From: Bacteroidales bacterium
GTDB lineage: Bacteria > Bacteroidota > Bacteroidia > Bacteroidales > Bacteroidaceae
Direction of reading: 5' to 3'
Length of the DNA: 38,187 bases
Assembly: GCA_030528885.1 (NCBI GenBank)
Contig: JAUMXY010000001.1
Location: 1-38,187, forward strand
A program made the translations under genes and the position numbers. Shown one piece after another: positions 32,984-38,187 of this stretch. Under the pieces are notes generated by a model. The model was not told the origin of the DNA, made no database searches, and worked only from the letters and a program-made list of their open reading frames with translations. How positions within the stretch are numbered: position 1 is the first letter of the stretch; each line of letters opens with the position of its first letter.

Positions 32984-35900
32984 CTATTTAATGTAAATCT
33001 TTTGGGTCGTTCCATTGTTATAGCGGATGATGTTGAAACCTTTTTGTGTCTTTGGCAAGCGTATGCCATCTATTGTATATATGCCTGTGACCGATTTTCC
33101 CGTTCTGTCTTCTTGGGCTACCGACTCTATATTTGTGGAGATTGCTGCATTTCTGTATGCCTCCAGCTCGTCTTCGCTGATGATAATCCATTGCTGATTA
33201 GTCGCTTTGTCGCTGTAATCAAATGCGGTTTGATTGATGGAGCCATATCCAGTTATCTTTCCGCATGTATTGGCTTTCATTGATTTGAAATCAGCTTTGT
33301 TGAAAGTCCAGGTGAACCAGAATCCGTGTGTTGTCAGTTTGCTGCTGCCAGCCCCAATCGTTACGTCTGTACGGTCAGGCATCAGTTGGAAACGTTCATT
33401 TGTTCCAGGGCTTGACGTACTCTTCAGCGATACATTCGAGTTGCTGGTGTTATGGGTGAGATACTTGCCTGATGCTGCATTCTTGAACATGTAATAGCCT
33501 GATTGCGGGTTAAATTCTATATACCATGCTGCAGAATCGTTGATGGCTTCATCTGTCAGATTGGGCTTCCATGCAACGGCTGTGCTGGAACGCTGATACA
33601 GGACTCCTTCTCCCAATCCACATTCAGCATTCTTGTTCATAAGATAATACTTTTTGGAGTCATCAAAATTATATGTATAGCCGGGAATGCCATTGTTTTC
33701 TGTTACCCACCACTGGCTTGATGTTGGGTCTAGTCCGTCAATGAACAGCCCGTAAAGGAGAATGCATCCGCCGATGTACTGCAGTTCTAGATGCTTATCT
33801 GTACTTGAACCATTGACAAACCAATCGTATGTGGCCTTCTCACCCCATCCGTGGGTTCCATCTCCTACCATGACATATTCGTCGTTTCCTTCTTTGTTTT
33901 CAAGGAACTGATAAATCTTATTGGCTTCTCGCCCGAGCCATTTCCAGTCATGTACATTTTTGTCAGACCAACGTGGGTGAGTTCCTACGCCAACGCCATG
34001 CCCTGTTTCATGCAGTACAGTTCCAACAGCTTGATTTGCGGAGTTTTGGCTGATTCGCATGTATCCGCCATAAGAGCAGTCAGCTGTTCCACCACCAGCG
34101 CCTGCGCCTGGAACGTAATGGCCTGAAAGATGGAATCCTTTTATTCCTGTCCATTCGTTGAAGAAGTCGATGGTTTCCTTGAGGGCCTTTCTGCATCGTT
34201 CATTCGTGGCGTCATCAGGTCCAGCATCATCCCAAGACCATGTGCAGGTACCTTTAGGATGGGTCACAATTTTTACTTCGTCACCATAAGCGACGGTATA
34301 TGTTTTGTTCATTACATAAGGACGCAAGTAATAGACGGTTGCGGGTTTAAGTCCTTTGACATGGAATATGTATCCGTTCAATGAGAAAGACTTAGTGGTG
34401 CGGCTGTCCAGCACGGTAGGATTGTGTTCTGTGCTCCAGCATACTCCTCGCTCGAGGATATTGCTGCCTGTCATGGTGGCGCGCATCAGCGCTTCTGTTG
34501 CGCCTGTTGCTACGTAAGAATTTGTGATTGTGACTTTTGGAGCCGTTCCTGTTCCAGGTGTGGCGTTTGCTATGTTGAATGCTAGCAGGGCGGTGTTCAG
34601 ATGCTCAATGCCTGCAGCAAGTTCGGCAGAAGTCGCATTGGCATTGGTTGTCAGTTCGTAGGCTTTGTCTATTTCTTGCTTGAGCGCATTGCCTCCTTCC
34701 TTTGCTTCGTATCCCTCGCCGGCATTTGTAGCCACTTCCTGTATTTTTTTGAGAAGGGCTTCATATTCTGCCATTGAAAGAAGTGCGGCTTCATCAGCAG
34801 CCAAAAGGTTTTTCATGGCAGTTTGTATGTCTGCTTCTGTAGAGGTTTCGCTAATAAGTTTGGCTTTTGCGATAGCCTCTTGCTGGGCTTTTGCTGCTGT
34901 GCTTGACATGATGACAGAAACAGGAGTTTCTCGTTCTTCGATTTCTTTTATCATGCGCTGCAGTTCTGCAAGGGCATCTTGTGTGCTTATTTGTCCAATC
35001 AGGTAGAGACGGAAATTGTCAACAGCAATCCAGTTGCCTGTTGCGTTTTCTGCTACGAATCCGATTTCCACTTCTCCTGCAATGCTCGTAAAGGTGACGG
35101 AGTAATCATCTGGAGTATAGATGGTTGTTTGTTCTTTTCCGGCGAAGATATATGCACCAGTGTTCTTTTTGTTGGTGGAAGATTGCGTGTAATTCTGTGC
35201 TCCGGCAGTCAGCTTATAGATACCATTGGGCAGGTTCTTGATGACTTGCTTCACATAGCCACTGCCTACGCTTCCTGATTCTTTCCACTTTTCGAGGTAA
35301 GTGCTTCCTGCTTTTTTCTTAAATTCGGTGTTTGTCTGGGTTGCTAAATTCTCACAATCCCAGCCATTGGTACTGTTCTCAAAGCTTGGGTTGAGAATGT
35401 ATTCCGTCTTATCCAGCGGATTTTCTTCGCTGATGTTCTGCTGGCGGTATGCGTCGATGGCTTTATTGAGTGTAGAGGTGGCTTCCAGCACGGTAATGAT
35501 GTCTGTGTTTGTGTCGTCAGCCACTTTCTGAGCAGCATCAATTGCTATCTTCAGGGATGCAGCCCCATTGCCTGTTCCTTCTCCGTAATATGTTGTGGCT
35601 GAAGAGATGGCTTGCTGTAGCCCAGTTTTGTCAACAGCCATATCTTTACCTGTCAGCTGTACATAATCCACAAAGAGTTTTGCGGAATTGCTAGAGCCGC
35701 CAGCTGCAGCCTTCATTCCGAACTGAATTTTTCCAGTAGTGGTTTTTGACAGCGTGAAGGTGATTTGGTCGAGTGTCCAGCTTTTTGCTTTATAGCTCGT
35801 GAGCTTGGACTTGACAGCAGTTCCGCTGGATGGAATCCATGCAACCTGTGAAATGGCTGCTTCGACAGAACTGCCGTTGTAGGTGGGTACGCTGAGAGTG

Positions 35901-36259
35901 TAGGTACCAGCAGGGAGTGTGACAGATTGGTAGAAAAGGAACGTTTGTTCCCATCCAGTGGAGACTGCAAGACCGCCTCCTGTGCTTCCCTCGTATCCGG
36001 AGGCAGGAACGGATGCTGTGTTGAACACTCCTTTGAAACCATATTCATAGACGCCGACGATGGTGTAGTTGGCGCTCAGGTCTGCTGTCCAACCCTCTAT
36101 CTCCTTGATTTCTTCTTTTACATCGTTTGTCTGTCCTGATGTGTAGTTAAAGTTCTCGTCAAATCCATAATTGTCGAGATAATACTGGGTAATATCCGTT
36201 TGCGCGATGGCACAAGCGGTTACCAAAGTTAGTGCGTTAATTAATAGCAGCTTTTTCAT
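32984..36259 (-). CDS. Secreted multidomain putative zinc protease with sorting-like C-terminus
   Basis: The product has 1091 residues. In order: signal peptide (MKKLLLINALTLVTACAIAQ); a beta-rich carbohydrate-binding-like domain (about 25-210); a helical FIVAR-like unit (215-275); a second binding-like domain opening EYILNPSFENSTNGW (285-420); helical FIVAR-like units (420-565); a fibronectin-like domain (575-665); and a putative catalytic domain with HETGHGVGVGTH (H750, E751, H754, H761), close to the metzincin HExxHxxGxxH but with one extra residue. A later stretch resembles a beta-trefoil/ricin-like domain. The end GFNIIRYNNGTTQKIYIK resembles type IX secretion sorting tails. Operon with the GH28 gene. 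Protease activity is inferred. Confidence 0.85.
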   Translation of the reverse strand: MKKLLLINALTLVTACAIAQTDITQYYLDNYGFDENFNYTSGQTNDVKEEIKEIEGWTADLSANYTIVGVYEYGFKGVFNTASVPASGYEGSTGGGLAVSTGWEQTFLFYQSVTLPAGTYTLSVPTYNGSSVEAAISQVAWIPSSGTAVKSKLTSYKAKSWTLDQITFTLSKTTTGKIQFGMKAAAGGSSNSAKLFVDYVQLTGKDMAVDKTGLQQAISSATTYYGEGTGNGAASLKIAIDAAQKVADDTNTDIITVLEATSTLNKAIDAYRQQNISEENPLDKTEYILNPSFENSTNGWDCENLATQTNTEFKKKAGSTYLEKWKESGSVGSGYVKQVIKNLPNGIYKLTAGAQNYTQSSTNKKNTGAYIFAGKEQTTIYTPDDYSVTFTSIAGEVEIGFVAENATGNWIAVDNFRLYLIGQISTQDALAELQRMIKEIEERETPVSVIMSSTAAKAQQEAIAKAKLISETSTEADIQTAMKNLLAADEAALLSMAEYEALLKKIQEVATNAGEGYEAKEGGNALKQEIDKAYELTTNANATSAELAAGIEHLNTALLAFNIANATPGTGTAPKVTITNSYVATGATEALMRATMTGSNILERGVCWSTEHNPTVLDSRTTKSFSLNGYIFHVKGLKPATVYYLRPYVMNKTYTVAYGDEVKIVTHPKGTCTWSWDDAGPDDATNERCRKALKETIDFFNEWTGIKGFHLSGHYVPGAGAGGGTADCSYGGYMRISQNSANQAVGTVLHETGHGVGVGTHPRWSDKNVHDWKWLGREANKIYQFLENKEGNDEYVMVGDGTHGWGEKATYDWFVNGSSTDKHLELQYIGGCILLYGLFIDGLDPTSSQWWVTENNGIPGYTYNFDDSKKYYLMNKNAECGLGEGVLYQRSSTAVAWKPNLTDEAINDSAAWYIEFNPQSGYYMFKNAASGKYLTHNTSNSNVSLKSTSSPGTNERFQLMPDRTDVTIGAGSSKLTTHGFWFTWTFNKADFKSMKANTCGKITGYGSINQTAFDYSDKATNQQWIIISEDELEAYRNAAISTNIESVAQEDRTGKSVTGIYTIDGIRLPKTQKGFNIIRYNNGTTQKIYIK

Positions 36260-36328
36260 GTTTTATAATCAAAGCGTTTTAAATATTATGCAGGCGGTGT
36301 TCTAAATAATATCGGCACCATGTTTTAA

Positions 36329-37045
36329 TTACAGCTCTGCTGCTGTTTCCAAAGCAAGGGTCATCATGTCGGTAAAAGACTTCTGTCTTTCCTCAGAAGA
36401 GAGCTCTGTTTTGTCGGTGAACGAGTCGCTGATGGTGAGCAGGCATGCAGCCTTCTTCCCGAGTGCTTTTGCGTTATGGAACAAAGCGAAACTCTCCATC
36501 TCCACGCAGTCGGTTCCTGTTCGGTCGGCTAGTTCCTGCCATGACTCAATAGACGGGTCAGCATAGAACACGTCGCTTGAATGTACGACGCTCATCTTGC
36601 ACTCGATACCGAGCTGCTTTGCTTTCCGAACGATGGCCGCGTTCAGTTCGGGATCTGGCTCTATGCAGCGGACGTTTATGCCTCCTTGCCGCTGGGCGAA
36701 GGTGGAGTCGCTGTATGCATGCTTGGCTAATGTTACGTCCATCACTTTCAGCCAGTCACGGTAACTTCCGGCTGAGCCAATTCGGATGATGTTCTCTACA
36801 TTGTAGAATTTAAAGAGTTCGTAAGAATAGATGCCGATACTGGGCATTCCCATTCCGCTGGCCATGACAGATACCGGTTTGTTTTTATATACCCCTGTAT
36901 ATCCTAGCACATTGCGAACTGATGTTACAAGTTTGGGATCTTCCAGAAAGGTCTCGGCAATGAATTGTGCTCTTAATGGGTCGCCAGGCATGAGTACCGT
37001 TTTTGCGAAAGCTCCGTCTGGGGCTGAAATGTGAGGTGTTGCCAT
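36329..37045 (-). CDS. deoD: Purine-nucleoside phosphorylase, DeoD type
   Basis: The product has 238 residues, the normal length. It splits purine (deoxy)nucleosides with phosphate in salvage. Family marks: a nucleoside-site HISAPDGAF start, the phosphate-site stretch GMGMPSIGIYSYELF, RIGSAGS, the substrate Glu in CVEMESFALF, and the catalytic Asp in LLTISDSFTD. The gene is 22 bases after the upstream stop and 69 bases before the next gene. Housekeeping in character, with no evident link to the flanking secreted proteins beyond shared direction. Confidence 0.96.
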   Translation of the reverse strand: MATPHISAPDGAFAKTVLMPGDPLRAQFIAETFLEDPKLVTSVRNVLGYTGVYKNKPVSVMASGMGMPSIGIYSYELFKFYNVENIIRIGSAGSYRDWLKVMDVTLAKHAYSDSTFAQRQGGINVRCIEPDPELNAAIVRKAKQLGIECKMSVVHSSDVFYADPSIESWQELADRTGTDCVEMESFALFHNAKALGKKAACLLTISDSFTDKTELSSEERQKSFTDMMTLALETAAEL

Positions 37046-37067
37046 AATAATGCAGCTTTTTAAGAAT

Positions 37068-38187
37068 TTATTTTACGAGAATCTTCTTGTTCATTCCATT
37101 GGCTTGTATGATGTAGAAGCCAGCAGTGAGCATGGTGTTGGATGGAAGCTTCTTTCCTGTTATGCTGTAGATGTTGAATTGGCTGGCGCCATCCACGTAA
37201 ACTCGGCCGTCTACTATGCGCACATTCAGTCCTTTTCCCTTGTCTGCTGTTACGGTGCTGATGTCCGTCGGAGCAGAGCCTCCCTCTTTGTAGGTGGCAA
37301 TAGCAATCCAGCCTAGCTGGTCACGATATGCGCTGTACTTGTCGAGTCCTGAAGTTGAGGATATTTTTTCGCCATCGACTTCAATCTCGTGATCGAGAAC
37401 ACGTTTGATTTTAGCTCCAGTTGTCCATGTCTTCCCGTCTTCATCATTTTGTGTTATGTTGGTGCGGCGCAATGTGCTCGCAACAGGGTAGTTGTTTGTC
37501 TGCAGGGCAGTCAGAATGGTTGGTGAATACAATTTCAGAAGTTCTTTGTCAGCCGTTTCTCCCTGTGCGTTATAGATGTAGAAATTGTTATCTTTCATCG
37601 TGGAACTATAAATGGGGGAGTCTTCGCCATGCCCGGCAGCAATGATGATCTGCTGCTCCTGGTCAACCATTCCTATACCAGGAGTAATTGCTGCGTATTG
37701 TACATTCTGAGCGATTGCAACCTTGCGTGCTGCTGCATCTTCAGGGTAGATGATGAATTTAAAACCGGTATTGGTTACATCAAAAACTCTTGTTGACAAA
37801 GATGTTTGTCCTGTTTTTGATGTTGCATAGCTAGGGTTGCGGATTTCTGTCAAAACAATAGGGGTTACTCCTTCTGGGAAAGGCTGCCTGAACACAACTT
37901 CTGTCACGTCTGTCCACATGTCTGTTCCGCTTGCTTTGTTTGAAGAAACGCAGCCCACTTCGCAGTCGAGTTTATCGAATTTGTAATTGCCTTCTTTCAT
38001 GGCCATGAAGGGAACCTCCTCTGGGCTGGATAGGGTGTTTTCCTTAGAAGTAGCCCAAGGTAAGAACTGGAACGTGAAATTAGTCCTGTTGTTCTTGACA
38101 ATATTTCCTGCTTGGAATTTGCTGTTCTTGTTGGTGGCAGAGCCGATGAACACATAAGGAGTCTCATTAAAGTCTTCTGAGTAATAA
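37068..38187 (-). CDS. C-terminal part of a secreted protein with sorting-like tail (partial)
   Basis: The frame is open to the right edge of the window, upstream of a GTG at 38153, so the N-terminus lies outside; at least 373 residues are missing their start. The end FNIYSITGKKL followed by GFYIIQANGMNKKILVK is a Bacteroidetes type IX sorting tail, so the protein is probably exported. A middle segment (about 37900-37670: VVFRQPFPEGVTPIVL, TRVFDVTNTGFKFII, YAAITPG) resembles an H-type lectin fold, judged by pattern only. I cannot name an enzyme domain. Confidence 0.8.
   Translation of the reverse strand, partial: YYSEDFNETPYVFIGSATNKNSKFQAGNIVKNNRTNFTFQFLPWATSKENTLSSPEEVPFMAMKEGNYKFDKLDCEVGCVSSNKASGTDMWTDVTEVVFRQPFPEGVTPIVLTEIRNPSYATSKTGQTSLSTRVFDVTNTGFKFIIYPEDAAARKVAIAQNVQYAAITPGIGMVDQEQQIIIAAGHGEDSPIYSSTMKDNNFYIYNAQGETADKELLKLYSPTILTALQTNNYPVASTLRRTNITQNDEDGKTWTTGAKIKRVLDHEIEVDGEKISSTSGLDKYSAYRDQLGWIAIATYKEGGSAPTDISTVTADKGKGLNVRIVDGRVYVDGASQFNIYSITGKKLPSNTMLTAGFYIIQANGMNKKILVK

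Overview
The window looks like a chromosome segment of a Bacteroidales bacterium, most likely of the Prevotella/Alloprevotella kind. The reasons are the gene families present (PorE-type and C-terminal sorting-tail proteins of the type IX secretion system, DUF349 repeat protein, Bacteroidetes-type ExbB/ExbD/TonB set, MG2/carboxypeptidase-like giant proteins, MlaEF without an adjacent MlaD) and promoter-like TAnnTTTG boxes in front of AT-rich starts instead of Shine-Dalgarno sequences. Most of it is housekeeping DNA of moderate GC; the two ends are accessory-like.

Left end (1-4.3 kb, + strand): the tail of one MG2-type cell-surface gene, then a complete 1301-codon paralogue. The two share an identical 82-bp 3' end, and the upstream copy appears to have lost about 2.5 kb of its middle in frame. 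The complete gene is a mosaic with a very GC-rich core.

4.3-10.5 kb (- strand): a run lptB-rsfS-ftsH-cdsA-DUF349 gene (lipopolysaccharide export ATPase, ribosome silencing factor, membrane protease, CDP-diacylglycerol synthase, repeat protein), closed by a strong bidirectional terminator. 10.5-14.7 kb (+ strand): divergent mlaE-mlaF lipid transport genes separated by three hairpins at exact 22-bp spacing, then topoisomerase III and a palindromic repeat cluster. 14.8-18.8 kb (+): a secreted thioredoxin-fold protein and a PorE-like lipoprotein of type IX secretion.

18.9-22.3 kb (-): an orphan 191-aa protein and a thyA-folA-rRNA methyltransferase operon, joining thymidylate and folate metabolism. 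22.6-25.1 kb (-): an ExbB-(unknown four-helix membrane protein)-ExbD-ExbD proton-motor operon preceded by tRNA-Ser(GGA). 25.4-28.0 kb (-): tatD, a polyprenyl diphosphate synthase and tonB. 28.2-31.5 kb (-): an AspT-family transporter, a CcdA/ArsG-like membrane protein, and an unknown basic protein with a membrane segment and four successive 11-residue repeats.

Right end (31.6-38.2 kb, -): a GH28 polygalacturonase one base after a 1091-aa secreted putative zinc protease with carbohydrate-binding-like modules and a sorting tail, then deoD, then the C-terminal part of another sorting-tail protein that runs off the window. The PorE-like gene and these two candidate cargo proteins fit together as one secretion route, with TonB/ExbBD energising outer-membrane uptake.

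No CRISPR array, insertion sequence, prophage or integrase was seen. The most original signals are the 11-residue repeat protein, the recombined MG2 paralogue pair, the triple-hairpin element between mlaE and mlaF, a dispersed palindrome family, and the protease-pectinase operon.
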